From assembly GCA_016201825.1 (NCBI GenBank), contig JACQCD010000003.1:1-54866 (forward strand): a DNA stretch of 54,866 nucleotides. The letters are read 5' to 3'. This DNA comes from Nitrospirota bacterium. GTDB taxonomy: Bacteria; Nitrospirota; Nitrospiria; 2-01-FULL-66-17. Position numbers and translations under genes: made by a program. The notes under the pieces were generated by a model. It saw only the letters and a program-made list of their open reading frames with translations, was not told where the DNA came from and searched no databases. Below, in pieces: positions 18,064 through 27,983 of this stretch (its first letter is position 1; each line of letters begins with the position of its first letter).

Positions 18064-20118
18064 CTACGGCGACGGTGGGGACGGAGACTCAAACAGCACG
18101 ACCTGGTTTTTCCCCCGCCGCTTGGCGTCGTACATTGCCTGATCGGCGCGAAGGAGCAGATCCCCGATATTGTCCGCGTCGTCGGGGAAACTGGCGACGC
18201 CCAGGCTGACGGTGAGGTGCAGGGTGTTGCCGCTCACGGAATGGATCGCGGTCTGCCGGACCGCGTGACCGATGCGGAGCGCTTGCGTCTTGGCGTGTCG
18301 TTTCGGCGTTTGCGGAAGAATGACGGTGAACTCCTCCCCCCCATAGCGGGCGGCGACGTCGATCGCCCGGATCGATTTGCGAATCGCCCGTGCCGTCGCG
18401 ACGAGCGCTTCATCGCCCACCAAATGTCCATAGGTGTCGTTGAGTTTCTTGAAGTCATCGATGTCGATCATGACGAGGGAGAAGGGTAATTTGTGCCGCT
18501 TGAAGCGTTCGATTTCCTCGGCGAGACGCTCTTGGAAGTAGCGGTGGTTCAGCAACCCCGTCTTCGAATCAGTGATGGAGATACGTTTGAGTTCCTCTGA
18601 TTTTCGGTGGTATTCCGACCGCTGGATCGCTACCGTGGTATACGTGGCGATCGACGTCAGCAGGTCGAGGTCGTAGGTCGTGAAGGCGTCACCGCTGACT
18701 TTATCCGCCACGTTGAGGACGCCGATCGTCTGGTCGTGCGATTGCAGCGGCAAGCTGATGAAGGAACGTGTCCGGTAGCGGGGCCGCTTGTCCCGGAGGA
18801 CGCGAACATCGGTCTCCAGATCCGCCACCAACAAGGGCTGGCCCTCGGCGAACACCATCCCGGAGATGCCTTCCCCCGGTCGGATCCGGACGGCTTCGAC
18901 GATTTTGGGGTTGAGGCCTTTGATCGCCTTGATGACGAGCTCATTGGTTTCCGTGTCGAACAGAAGCAGCGACGCCTGCTCGGCTTCGACGCACTCCGTC
19001 GACCGGTCGAGGATGATTTCAAATAAATCGCCGACGGCAAGGGCCGAGACCGACGTCCGCATAATACTCGTCAGGGCGGCCAGTCCTTGCTGGCGATCCT
19101 TCACTTGCGACCGCAGCCGACTGTTTTCTAACACGACCGAAAAGAGCTCGGTGAACGCATCCAAGATCCTGACGTCTTCCGCCGAGAGGGACGTGTCCAG
19201 AATCGCCAAAACCGTTCGGGAGCCGCTGGCCAGGGGAAACAAGTACGCGGAGGCGACGTCAGACGGGAAACCGGCCTGGAGCAGATCGTAGGCGGTATCG
19301 CAAAACAGCGGACCACGTATGGAGGCCAAGCGTTCCAGCAGGCCTTTTTGGATGGGGCTGCTGTACGCCTGGAGCGCGTCGCGCTTGACCCCGAAGCCGT
19401 CGGCGTACTCGAGCCGTTCGCCGCGGGCGTCCACCGTCAGAATCACCGCGGTATTCGCGTTGAACAGGACGCCAACGGTGTTCAGCGCGAGCCGAAAGAG
19501 CGACGGCTGATCGAGCTGGTGTTTGAGATCCGCGCCGATGGAAAACAAGGTCATGAGGCGGGCGGCCGTGGCTTCGTGGCGCTGGCGAAACGTCAGATTG
19601 CGCACCAACGATCGACACACCGTCTCCGCCAGCCCGGCTGCGGAGTCGAGGAACGACTGATCCTTGAATTGAATATCCTTCACCAACGTCAGGAGGGTCT
19701 GCGTATCGACTCCATAGCGCTGAGCGGTTTCACGAAACGCGAAGAAATCCTCGTAGGATCGGAAGGCTTTGCCGCCGAGCAGGACCAGCGCGACGCCACT
19801 TTCATCGGTGATCGGAACCGTAAACGCCTGCAGATTCGCGTGGCAGGTAAACGAGGCGGGGCGACCGGTGGCGAAAGTCCGGGCGACCTGCTGACCGCAA
19901 TGCGCCTCGCACTGGGCGCGTTGACCAGACCGATCTTGCAGGAGCCCGCAAATCGGGTTGTCTCGGCTCGGCTCGCACAGCGACGTTCGGAGGTCGACGT
20001 TGCGCGAAGGCCCGTACGTGATCAGTGACAAGCCCATGGCGTGCGCGAGCCCGTCCTGGGTTTGTCTCCACTGGGCGGATTTTAGGAGTTCGGGATCCAT
20101 ACGTACGAGCACCGGCAC
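18064..20118 (-). CDS. PocR/GAF-domain diguanylate cyclase (GGDEF)
   Basis: N-terminal Cys-rich PocR-like region (CGLLQDRSGQRAQCEAHCGQQVARTFATGRPASFTCHANLQAFTVPI), GAF-like regions, C-terminal RYGGEEFTVILP GGDEF active site. Confidence 0.9.
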   Translation of the reverse strand: MPVLVRMDPELLKSAQWRQTQDGLAHAMGLSLITYGPSRNVDLRTSLCEPSRDNPICGLLQDRSGQRAQCEAHCGQQVARTFATGRPASFTCHANLQAFTVPITDESGVALVLLGGKAFRSYEDFFAFRETAQRYGVDTQTLLTLVKDIQFKDQSFLDSAAGLAETVCRSLVRNLTFRQRHEATAARLMTLFSIGADLKHQLDQPSLFRLALNTVGVLFNANTAVILTVDARGERLEYADGFGVKRDALQAYSSPIQKGLLERLASIRGPLFCDTAYDLLQAGFPSDVASAYLFPLASGSRTVLAILDTSLSAEDVRILDAFTELFSVVLENSRLRSQVKDRQQGLAALTSIMRTSVSALAVGDLFEIILDRSTECVEAEQASLLLFDTETNELVIKAIKGLNPKIVEAVRIRPGEGISGMVFAEGQPLLVADLETDVRVLRDKRPRYRTRSFISLPLQSHDQTIGVLNVADKVSGDAFTTYDLDLLTSIATYTTVAIQRSEYHRKSEELKRISITDSKTGLLNHRYFQERLAEEIERFKRHKLPFSLVMIDIDDFKKLNDTYGHLVGDEALVATARAIRKSIRAIDVAARYGGEEFTVILPQTPKRHAKTQALRIGHAVRQTAIHSVSGNTLHLTVSLGVASFPDDADNIGDLLLRADQAMYDAKRRGKNQVVLFESPSPPSP

Positions 20119-20302
20119 AGCGATGAAAGGGCGGAAACGGTTGGAGGGGGACCGTGCTGCCGAAAAGAGCTAACAGTTTATTTATACGCCCTGTTTACTT
20201 GCGAAGTCAAGACATTCTAACGAGGAGAGCGTGGTGGGGGCGGAGGGCCTTCCGCGCGGTCCGGCCGTGGTACAATGCCGCCGACCTCGATGGGGATCGG
20301 TG

Positions 20303-22297
20303 ATGGGGACATCGTTCAAGCTCGTCTCGGACTTTAGCCCGCAGGGCGATCAGGTGCACGCGATCACGGCCCTGAGCGAACAGGTTCTCGCGGGAGCCCG
20401 CCACCAGGTGTTGCTCGGCGTCACAGGATCGGGCAAAACCTTCACGATGGCGAACGTCATCGCGCGGGCGCAGCGTCCGACGCTTGTCTTGGTGCACAAT
20501 AAGACGTTAGCGGCCCAACTCTATCACGAGTTCAAGACCTTCTTCCCCGACAACGCGGTCGGCTATTTCGTGAGTTACTACGACTATTACCAGCCCGAGG
20601 CCTACCTCCCTCAAACCGATACGTACATCGAAAAAGACACCGCGATCAACGACGCGATCGATCGGATGCGCCACGCCTCCACCAGCTCGCTCTTCGAGCG
20701 AGACGACGTCATCATCGTCGCCTCCGTCTCGTGCATCTACGGGTTGGGCTCGCCGGAAGCGTACCACGGGATGCTGCTGGCGCTCGAGGAAGGAATGACG
20801 ATCAGCCGAGAGGAGCTCTTGGCTCGTCTGGTGGACATCCAGTACGAGCGGAACGACATCGACTTTCATCGCGGCACGTTTCGGGTGCGGGGCGATGTCA
20901 TCGACGTCTTTCCCGCATCCGCGGAGGCGCACTCCATCAGGATCGAGCTCTTTGGCGACCAGATCGAATCCCTCGCGGAGATCGATCCCCTGCGTGGCCA
21001 GGTGGTCCGTAAAGTGCCCAAAGCGCCGATCTACCCGGGGAGTCATTACGTCATTCCCCCCGATCGGATGGACCGGGCGCTCGCGGGGATCGAAGCGGAG
21101 CTCCAGGAACGTATCGCGTCCTTTCGACAGAAGGGGCAACTCGTCGAGGCCCAGCGGATCGAGCAGCGCACGCACTTCGACTTGGAGATGATCCGCGAAA
21201 TCGGGTTCTGCCAGGGCATCGAGAACTATTCGCGTCACCTCTCGGGCCGCGCGCCGGGAGAGCCCCCTCCGACGCTCATCGATTATTTCCCCCGGGACTT
21301 CCTGCTGATCGTGGATGAAAGCCACGCCACGATTCCTCAGATCGGCGGGATGTACGAGGGCGACCGCGCGCGCAAGAAAAACCTCGTGGAGTATGGATTC
21401 CGGCTCCCGTCCGCGTTCGACAACCGCCCCTTGACGTTCAGCGAGTTCGAACGACTGGTCCACCAAGTCATCTACGTGTCGGCCACCCCCGGTCCGTACG
21501 AACTGGAGAAGGTCGGGCACCGGGTCGTCGAGCAACTCATCCGTCCCACCGGCCTCATCGACCCCCCGATCGACGTCCGACCGGCGACCGGGCAGGTCGA
21601 CGATCTCCTGGGTGAACTCCGTCGGCGGGTCGATCGGGGCGAGCGCGTGCTCGTCACCACCCTCACCAAGCGGATGGCGGAAGACTTGACCGATTATTAC
21701 CGAGACCTCGGCGTCCGCGTGCAGTATCTCCATTCCGAAGTCGAGACGCTCGAGCGAATGGAGATCATTCGCGAGCTGCGAATGGGCAAGTTCGACGTGT
21801 TGGTGGGCATCAACCTGCTGCGCGAAGGACTGGATATCCCCGAGGTCTCGCTGGTGGCAATCCTGGACGCGGACAAGGAAGGATACCTGCGGTCGCGGAC
21901 CGCGTTGGTGCAGACCTCCGGCCGAGCCGCGCGGCACATCAACGGTCACGTCATCATGTACGCGGACGTGGTGACCGGCTCCATGCGGTGGGCCATCGAG
22001 GAGACCGCGCGCCGCCGCGCAATCCAAGAAGCGTACAATCGCGAGCACGGCATCACGCCGCTCTCGATCCAAAAGGGCATTCCGAAGACGCTGTACGAGG
22101 CCAGCGAGGCGGACTATGTGACGGTGCCCATCGCGGCGGAGGCCGAGGCGCCCTACGTCCCGCGGGAGGAGCTACCCGCCCTGCTCAAGACCCTCGATCG
22201 GCAAATGCGGGATGCCGCAAAACGGCTGGACTTTGAAACAGCGGCTCGCTTGCGGGATCGGATCGAAGCGCTCAAAGAAACGGCGCTGAGCGCATAA
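20303..22297 (+). CDS. uvrB: Excinuclease ABC subunit B
   Basis: [64 protein letters not shown]-terminal UVR motif. Confidence 0.97.
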   Translation: MGTSFKLVSDFSPQGDQVHAITALSEQVLAGARHQVLLGVTGSGKTFTMANVIARAQRPTLVLVHNKTLAAQLYHEFKTFFPDNAVGYFVSYYDYYQPEAYLPQTDTYIEKDTAINDAIDRMRHASTSSLFERDDVIIVASVSCIYGLGSPEAYHGMLLALEEGMTISREELLARLVDIQYERNDIDFHRGTFRVRGDVIDVFPASAEAHSIRIELFGDQIESLAEIDPLRGQVVRKVPKAPIYPGSHYVIPPDRMDRALAGIEAELQERIASFRQKGQLVEAQRIEQRTHFDLEMIREIGFCQGIENYSRHLSGRAPGEPPPTLIDYFPRDFLLIVDESHATIPQIGGMYEGDRARKKNLVEYGFRLPSAFDNRPLTFSEFERLVHQVIYVSATPGPYELEKVGHRVVEQLIRPTGLIDPPIDVRPATGQVDDLLGELRRRVDRGERVLVTTLTKRMAEDLTDYYRDLGVRVQYLHSEVETLERMEIIRELRMGKFDVLVGINLLREGLDIPEVSLVAILDADKEGYLRSRTALVQTSGRAARHINGHVIMYADVVTGSMRWAIEETARRRAIQEAYNREHGITPLSIQKGIPKTLYEASEADYVTVPIAAEAEAPYVPREELPALLKTLDRQMRDAAKRLDFETAARLRDRIEALKETALSA

Positions 22298-22320
22298 GCC
22301 CTGCCCGAGCGCCGAACTGC

Positions 22321-22590
22321 TTAAGCTTGCCGGTAGATATACACGCCCATCAGGATCCCTATGATGCTCAGGAGGTTGATCTTGAGGGCGGCGCCGAAGG
22401 TGAACGTCAGCAGATAGAGATCCACCGTGGCCGGAGCGGTGATGCCGATCGGGACATTCTGTAGGAACAGGGCGCTGATCGGGCCGGTGGGAGCGATCGC
22501 GCGTAGAATTTCAGCGACCACTCCGCCGAACAACCCGCCCACGAGCACAAAGAATACCAGCAGCCATGGCGTCTTACGGAGGATAGCCAT
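22321..22590 (-). CDS. Small membrane protein, DUF4321-like
   Basis: MAILRKTPWLLVFFVLVGGLFGGVVAEILRAIAP...LTFTFGAALKINLLSIIGILMGVYIYRQA. Confidence 0.7.
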   Translation of the reverse strand: MAILRKTPWLLVFFVLVGGLFGGVVAEILRAIAPTGPISALFLQNVPIGITAPATVDLYLLTFTFGAALKINLLSIIGILMGVYIYRQA

Positions 22591-22736
22591 TAGGTGTATT
22601 TTACCAATCGCATCCTCACGAACCCAGCGACAGTACCGTGTTGACCCCGCCTTGTCAAGGCGGCAGTCGTGCCGATGGCGAGATGCCACTGCTCGGGACT
22701 AGCGCGAGCACCGCCGTAAGCCGTGGGCGAAACCCG

Positions 22737-22766
22737 TTGATTTGGGCCGCGGCGGAATGCTACGAT
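22737..22766 (+). promoter_or_regulatory. Predicted sigma-70-type promoter upstream of trxB
   Basis: TTGATT-N18-TACGAT. Confidence 0.35.
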
Positions 22767-22812
22767 AGCGCACTTCGCTTGGCCACGCGGGCGGTGGAGA
22801 ACGATTCTGATT

Positions 22813-22901
22813 TTGCGCCGTCGGCGCAATGCACGTTGCTGCGCGACGTGGGCGGGAAGGTGATCTGATCGAGAGGTTGCGCCGTCGGCGCAATGCACGT
22901 T
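22813..22901 (+). repeat. Two copies of a 25-bp direct repeat with an internal palindrome in the trxB leader
   Basis: TTGCGCCGTCGGCGCAATGCACGTT at 22813-22837 and 22877-22901; TTGCGCCG-T-CGGCGCAA is a perfect palindrome. Confidence 0.9.
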
Positions 22902-22912
22902 CGGAGGGGGCT

Positions 22913-23833
22913 ATGCGTTCCGTCATCATCCTGGGCTCGGGCCCGGCCGGGCTCACGGCGGCCTTGTACACCGCGCGGGCCAACCTGTCGCCGCTTCTCA
23001 TCGAGGGCACCCAGGCCGGCGGGCAGCTCACGATTACCACCGACGTCGAAAACTATCCGGGATTCCCTAAAGGGATTATGGGGCCGGAATTGATCCTCGA
23101 GATGCGGGCCCAAGCCGAGCGGTTCGGCACCGAATTCGTTCGTGGTGATGTCACCAAGGTCGCGCTGGCCGGGCCGCCGTTTCGTCTCTGGGTGGAAGGG
23201 AAGACCGAATATCAGTGCGACGCGTTGATCATCGCCACCGGCGCGTCCGCGAAACTCTTGAGCTTGGAGTCGGAGCGACGGCTCATGGGGCACGGCGTTT
23301 CGGCCTGCGCCACCTGCGACGGGTTCTTTTTCAAAGACCGGCGGGTGATCGTGGTCGGTGGGGGAGACACGGCGATGGAAGAAGCAACCTTCCTCACCAA
23401 GTTCGCGTCCCAGGTGACCATCGTGCACCGGCGCGGTAAACTGCGGGCGTCCAAGGTGATGCAGGACCGGGCGCGGAAAAATCCCAAGATCGACTTTGTG
23501 TGGAACAGCGCGATCGACGACATCATCGGCGTCGACCGCGTCGAGGCCGTCCGGTTGAAACACCTTCAAACCCAGGCGATCAGCGAGCGACCGTGCGAGG
23601 GCGTGTTCGTGGCGATCGGTCACCAGCCCAACACGCGGCTGTTCCAGGGCCAGCTGGCGATGAACGAGGTCGGCTACCTCGTCACGACGCAGGGGACGAA
23701 GACCAGCGTCTCCGGGGTGTTTGCGGCCGGTGACGTGCAAGACCCGGTGTACCGCCAAGCCGTCACCGCCGCTGGCACGGGATGCATGGCCGCCATCGAT
23801 GCGGAACGGTACTTAGAAACCAGGCACGGGTGA
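22913..23833 (+). CDS. trxB: Thioredoxin-disulfide reductase
   Basis: [82 protein letters not shown]; start ATG at 22913. Confidence 0.95.
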   Translation: MRSVIILGSGPAGLTAALYTARANLSPLLIEGTQAGGQLTITTDVENYPGFPKGIMGPELILEMRAQAERFGTEFVRGDVTKVALAGPPFRLWVEGKTEYQCDALIIATGASAKLLSLESERRLMGHGVSACATCDGFFFKDRRVIVVGGGDTAMEEATFLTKFASQVTIVHRRGKLRASKVMQDRARKNPKIDFVWNSAIDDIIGVDRVEAVRLKHLQTQAISERPCEGVFVAIGHQPNTRLFQGQLAMNEVGYLVTTQGTKTSVSGVFAAGDVQDPVYRQAVTAAGTGCMAAIDAERYLETRHG

Positions 23834-23900
23834 AGGCCCTCGATTCGAGGGGTCCCGCCTGAGCTCGCCGGCTGCCCGGTCGGCGCCACCACGGAGGCAT

Positions 23901-24272
23901 ATGGCCGAACTCAAAGATCTGAACACGCTCCGTCGGTTCGCGATGGAGAAAATGCAGAAGGTCGGTCTCTTCGAGACCCCCCGATTGTTCTGCGATCTGT
24001 ACTGCCTGGAGCCAGGCCAGGCCCAGAAGGCCCACAGCCACGGAGAGGCGGACAAAGTGTACTTGGTCGTCGAAGGTCGGGCCCAGATCCAGGTCGGATC
24101 GGAGCGATTCGACGTCGGGCCCCAGCAGGCGGTGCTGGCTCCGTCGGGGTCCGATCACGGCGTCGTCAACCCGGGTCCGGGTCGCGCGGTGCTCTACGTT
24201 TTGATGGCGCACACTCCTGCGGGCGGCGGGTCCACGGCCAAGCCGGCCCATGACCACGACCACGGGCATTAG
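23901..24272 (+). CDS. Cupin-domain protein
   Basis: AHSHGEADKVYLVVEGRAQIQVGSERFDVGPQQAVLAPSGSDHGVVNPG, C-terminal His-rich tail HDHDHGH. Confidence 0.75.
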   Translation: MAELKDLNTLRRFAMEKMQKVGLFETPRLFCDLYCLEPGQAQKAHSHGEADKVYLVVEGRAQIQVGSERFDVGPQQAVLAPSGSDHGVVNPGPGRAVLYVLMAHTPAGGGSTAKPAHDHDHGH

Positions 24273-24365
24273 GACGAGGCCTCAGGCAGTCGCCGGAACG
24301 CGGAACTTCGGGTATGATTCCACAGACCTGCACGATGACCTACATGACAAGGCCAGGGAGGGCTC

Positions 24366-25616
24366 ATGACGGCACGGGACGGCATGGAGATGGGGCGGTG
24401 GATGGCGGGAATACTGATGGTCGGCCTCTTCACGGTCTCGGTGGCGGAGGGTGGCTCGGATCCGTTGGCCGAGGGGCAGGCGCTTCAGGCGCAGCGGAGC
24501 TACGGTCAGGCCGCGGATGCCTTTCAACGGGCGATCGCCAAATCTCCCGGCGCGGCCGAACCCCATTATCGATTGGGCCAGGTGTATCGATCGATGGGCC
24601 GTCAGGAGGACGCAGTAGCGGAGGCCAAGAAGGCATTGGAATTGAAGCCGACTTTCGGGGAAGCCCACGTGTTGTTGGGTCAGTTGAGCGAGGAACAGGA
24701 GAGCTGGAGCGACGCCATCGCGGAGTATACCAAGGCGATTGATGCCGGAATGAAAACCGCCGAGGTGTACGGCCGACTCGGGAAGGCATATGGCCACACC
24801 CGGGAGTACGAGAAAGCAATCGGGGTCTACCGGCAGGCGCTGGCCCAGGAACCGGGCGATCTCGAAACCCGGTACGAGTTCGGCAATACCCTGGCCGAGA
24901 TGGGGCGCGATGCCGAAGCGCTCGCCGAGTACGATCAGATTCTCACGCGGGATAAGAATTTTTACATGGCCCATTTCCAGAAGGGCCTCGTCTATAAAAA
25001 GCAGGACAAGCTGGATTTTGCGGAGCTGGAGCTCACGACCGTGCTCACGGCCAACCCCGAAATGGCCACCGCGTTCTTTGAACTCGGTCAGGTGTACGCG
25101 CGGATGGGAAAACCCGGCGCGGCGGCGGCGGCCTATCGAGAAGTCGCTCAAATCAATCCCTATGTCGGCAACGTCAACACCCGGCTGGGCGAGATGGCCC
25201 TGGCCGACGGGAAGCTCGATGGGGCGATCGTCTATTTCAAGAAGGCCTTGGAGCGAGACAGCGAGCAGTTTATCATCTATTTCCACCTCGCCACCGCGTA
25301 TCAGAAACGAGGCAACCTGGTCGAAGCGGCCGATGCCTATCAGCAGGTCATCAAGCTCTTCCCCGTGCTGTTCGACGCCCGGTACAACTACGGCGTGGTC
25401 CTCTTCCTACAGGGTCGGTTTGACGCCGCGGAGAAGGAGCTGGAGGCGACGTTGAATCTCAACCCGCGGTTTATGAACACGCACTACCAGCTCGCCGTTG
25501 TGCAAAATAAACTCGGCAAGAAGCAGGACGCGAAAAAGCACCTTGAGGAATACCTCAAGAACGCGCCGGAAGGCGAGTTCGTCGCAGACGCCAAAAAGCT
25601 GCTCCCCTCGCTCTGA
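24366..25616 (+). CDS. TPR-repeat protein
   Basis: Signal-like N terminus and many tandem TPR motifs (e.g. AEPHYRLGQVYRSMGRQEDAVAEAKKALEL). Confidence 0.85.
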   Translation: MTARDGMEMGRWMAGILMVGLFTVSVAEGGSDPLAEGQALQAQRSYGQAADAFQRAIAKSPGAAEPHYRLGQVYRSMGRQEDAVAEAKKALELKPTFGEAHVLLGQLSEEQESWSDAIAEYTKAIDAGMKTAEVYGRLGKAYGHTREYEKAIGVYRQALAQEPGDLETRYEFGNTLAEMGRDAEALAEYDQILTRDKNFYMAHFQKGLVYKKQDKLDFAELELTTVLTANPEMATAFFELGQVYARMGKPGAAAAAYREVAQINPYVGNVNTRLGEMALADGKLDGAIVYFKKALERDSEQFIIYFHLATAYQKRGNLVEAADAYQQVIKLFPVLFDARYNYGVVLFLQGRFDAAEKELEATLNLNPRFMNTHYQLAVVQNKLGKKQDAKKHLEEYLKNAPEGEFVADAKKLLPSL

Positions 25617-25622
25617 CCGTCG

Positions 25623-26339
25623 ATGGGCGGCCCGCGCGCTCCGCGCATCGACCCCGGCAAGCGTCGAACGTTTCAGCGGCGCCTCCTGGCCTGGTACCGC
25701 GTTCATGGTCGGGATCTGCCGTGGCGCAACACCACCGATCCCTACGAGATTCTGGTCTCTGAAGTCATGCTCCAGCAGACGCAGGTCGAGCGCGTGATCC
25801 CCAAGTACCACGAGTTCCTCGAGAAGTACCCGACGGTGGAGCACTTGGCCGACGCGGATGTCGCCGATGTCCGCAAGACGTGGTACCCCCTCGGCTACAA
25901 CATCCGCCCGGTCCGACTCCACGGGATCGCGCGCGAATCGGTCGCTCGTTACGGCGGGACCATCCCCCAGGACGAAGAAGACCTTCTGTCCATGAAAGGC
26001 ATCGGCCGGTACACCGCGGGCGCGGTCCGCAGCTTCGCCTTCGGGCTCGACGCGCCGATCCTGGATACGAACGTCGCGCGCGTCCTTCACCGCGTCTTTC
26101 TGGCCAAGGGCGATCCCAAACGCTCGACCGTTCGAAACACGCTCTGGACGCTCTCGGCGGCGCTCATTCCTCCGGGGAAGGGCTACGATTTCAACCAGGC
26201 CCTGATGGATTTCGGCGCGACGGTCTGCAGCGCGAAGCGTCCCGCGTGTCCCGCCTGCACGATGCGGACGATCTGCAAGGCCTATCCCGCTCAGCGGCCC
26301 GATGTCTCCAAGAAACCGAAAGCCCGCGCCGGTCGTTGA
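25623..26339 (+). CDS. A/G-specific adenine glycosylase MutY-like, short form
   Basis: HhH-GPD: WRNTTDPYEILVSEVMLQQTQVERV, MKGIGRYTAGAVRSFAFGLDAPILDTNVARVLHR; 4Fe-4S CX6CX2CX5C. 238 aa, lacking the usual C-terminal domain. Confidence 0.88.
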   Translation: MGGPRAPRIDPGKRRTFQRRLLAWYRVHGRDLPWRNTTDPYEILVSEVMLQQTQVERVIPKYHEFLEKYPTVEHLADADVADVRKTWYPLGYNIRPVRLHGIARESVARYGGTIPQDEEDLLSMKGIGRYTAGAVRSFAFGLDAPILDTNVARVLHRVFLAKGDPKRSTVRNTLWTLSAALIPPGKGYDFNQALMDFGATVCSAKRPACPACTMRTICKAYPAQRPDVSKKPKARAGR

Positions 26340-26721
26340 AGTCGCCGCGGCCCTGATCGAACAGGATGGCCGCTATCTCATCGCTCGGCGGCGGGACGAC
26401 GCGGCGTTGGGCGGGTACTGGGAATTCCCCGGCGGAAAGCGGAAATCAGGAGAATCGCTGGAAGCCTGCTTGCAGCGGGAGGTCCGGGAGGAGGTCGGGG
26501 TCGAGGTGGCCATCGTCTCACCGTGCGACCGCGGTCTCCATGCGTATCCCCACGCAACCGTCGACATCCGCTTCTACCGCTGTGCCCTGATCGCGGGCGA
26601 ACCCCGCGCGCTGAGTTGCGCGGAACTCCGTTGGGTGGCCCCCCACGAGCTCGCGGGGTTTCGGTTTCCTCCGGCTAACGCCGCCCTCATCCAACGCCTG
26701 ATGGCCGAATACTCCCACTGA
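26302..26721 (+). CDS. NUDIX hydrolase, MutT-like (8-oxo-dGTP diphosphatase candidate)
   Basis: Nudix box GKRKSGESLEACLQREVREEVGV fits GX5EX7REUXEEXGU; 38-nt overlap with the upstream mutY-like gene. Confidence 0.85.
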   Translation: MSPRNRKPAPVVEVAAALIEQDGRYLIARRRDDAALGGYWEFPGGKRKSGESLEACLQREVREEVGVEVAIVSPCDRGLHAYPHATVDIRFYRCALIAGEPRALSCAELRWVAPHELAGFRFPPANAALIQRLMAEYSH

Positions 26722-26831
26722 TCGGTGTCGATGATCGACCGAGGGTGGGCGAAGATCATCCTGAAGCCGCGCCCGTGGCTCCGCATGAACCGTTCCTTGC
26801 AACTCGCCCCGCCCTTCGGTATCCTCCGCCC

Positions 26832-27983
26832 GTGCGCTACGCCCTCGTCCACTATCACGAGCTGACGCTCAAAAAAGGCAACCGCGCCTATTTTCTCCAG
26901 CGCTTGGTGAAGAACCTCCAGCACGGGTTGAAGGGCACCGGCGCGGGGCCGATCGAGCGGCCGGAGGGCCGGCTCCTGATCGCGCTGCGGGAGGGGGCGG
27001 ACGTGGGAGAGGTCCGCGTGCGGCTCGCGCGCACGTTCGGCGTCGCGAATTTCGCGATCGCCCGGTGGGTGCCCCTCGACATGGGGCGGCTCGCCGAAGT
27101 CGTGACCGACACGGTCAAGCCCCTCAGTTTTGCCTCGTTTCGGATTTCGGCCAAGCGCGGGAATAAACGCTTTCCGTTGACCTCGAACCAGATCAACGTC
27201 GAACTCGGGGCCGTGGTCAGATCGCTGACCGGAGCGCGGGTGGACCTGGAGCGCGCCGAGCTGACGATCTACGTCGAAGTCCTGGAGAAAGGATTCCTGC
27301 TTTCGCTCGACCGGACGGCGGGGCCCGGCGGACTCCCAGCCGGGATCTCGGGCCGGGTCGCGTGTCTGCTCTCCGGGGGGCTGGACTCACCGGTTGCGGC
27401 GTACCGGATGATGAAGCGCGGCGCGCACGTGATCTTCGTCCACTTCCACAGCCACCCGTTCGTCACGCGCGCGTCGCAGGAAAAAGCGCGCGAGCTGGCC
27501 GAGCTGCTCACCAGGTATCAGCACGCGTCGCGCCTCTTTCTCGTGCCGTTCGGCGAGGTCCAGCGCGAAGTCGTCCTCGCCGTGCCGGCCGCCCTGCGCG
27601 TGGTGGTCTATCGCCGCCTGATGATCCGCATCGCAGAGGACATCGCGCGGCGGGTCCACGCCCAGGCGCTCATCACCGGCGAGGCGCTGGGGCAGGTCGC
27701 GTCGCAGACGCTTTCGAACATGGCCGTGATCGACGCGGCCGCGGACCTGCCCATCCTCCGCCCGCTGGTGGGGATGGACAAGGAAGAAATCGTCCACCAG
27801 GCGCAGGCGATCGGGACGTACGAGATCTCAATTCAGCCCGATGAGGACTGCTGCACGCTCTTCACGCCCAAGCACCCCGCGACGAAATCGACGGTGGCCG
27901 AGCTGGAGGCGGCGGAGGCCAAGCTGGACGTCGCCTCGCTGGTTCACGCGTCACGCGCTCTCAGGGTCGGCGAGATCAGATGA
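26832..27983 (+). CDS. thiI: tRNA 4-thiouridine synthase ThiI (no rhodanese domain)
   Basis: THUMP region, PP-loop CLLSGGLDSPVAAYRMMKRG, DEDCCTLFTPKHPAT; GTG start at 26832. Confidence 0.9.
   Translation: MRYALVHYHELTLKKGNRAYFLQRLVKNLQHGLKGTGAGPIERPEGRLLIALREGADVGEVRVRLARTFGVANFAIARWVPLDMGRLAEVVTDTVKPLSFASFRISAKRGNKRFPLTSNQINVELGAVVRSLTGARVDLERAELTIYVEVLEKGFLLSLDRTAGPGGLPAGISGRVACLLSGGLDSPVAAYRMMKRGAHVIFVHFHSHPFVTRASQEKARELAELLTRYQHASRLFLVPFGEVQREVVLAVPAALRVVVYRRLMIRIAEDIARRVHAQALITGEALGQVASQTLSNMAVIDAAADLPILRPLVGMDKEEIVHQAQAIGTYEISIQPDEDCCTLFTPKHPATKSTVAELEAAEAKLDVASLVHASRALRVGEIR

Noticed and set aside
20507-22072. 521-aa minus-strand ORF
   Set aside because: Antisense to uvrB, no recognisable domain.
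22590-22898. 102-aa minus-strand ORF in the trxB leader region
   Set aside because: No RBS or family; its ends are encoded by the palindromic repeats. Regulatory sequence is a better explanation.
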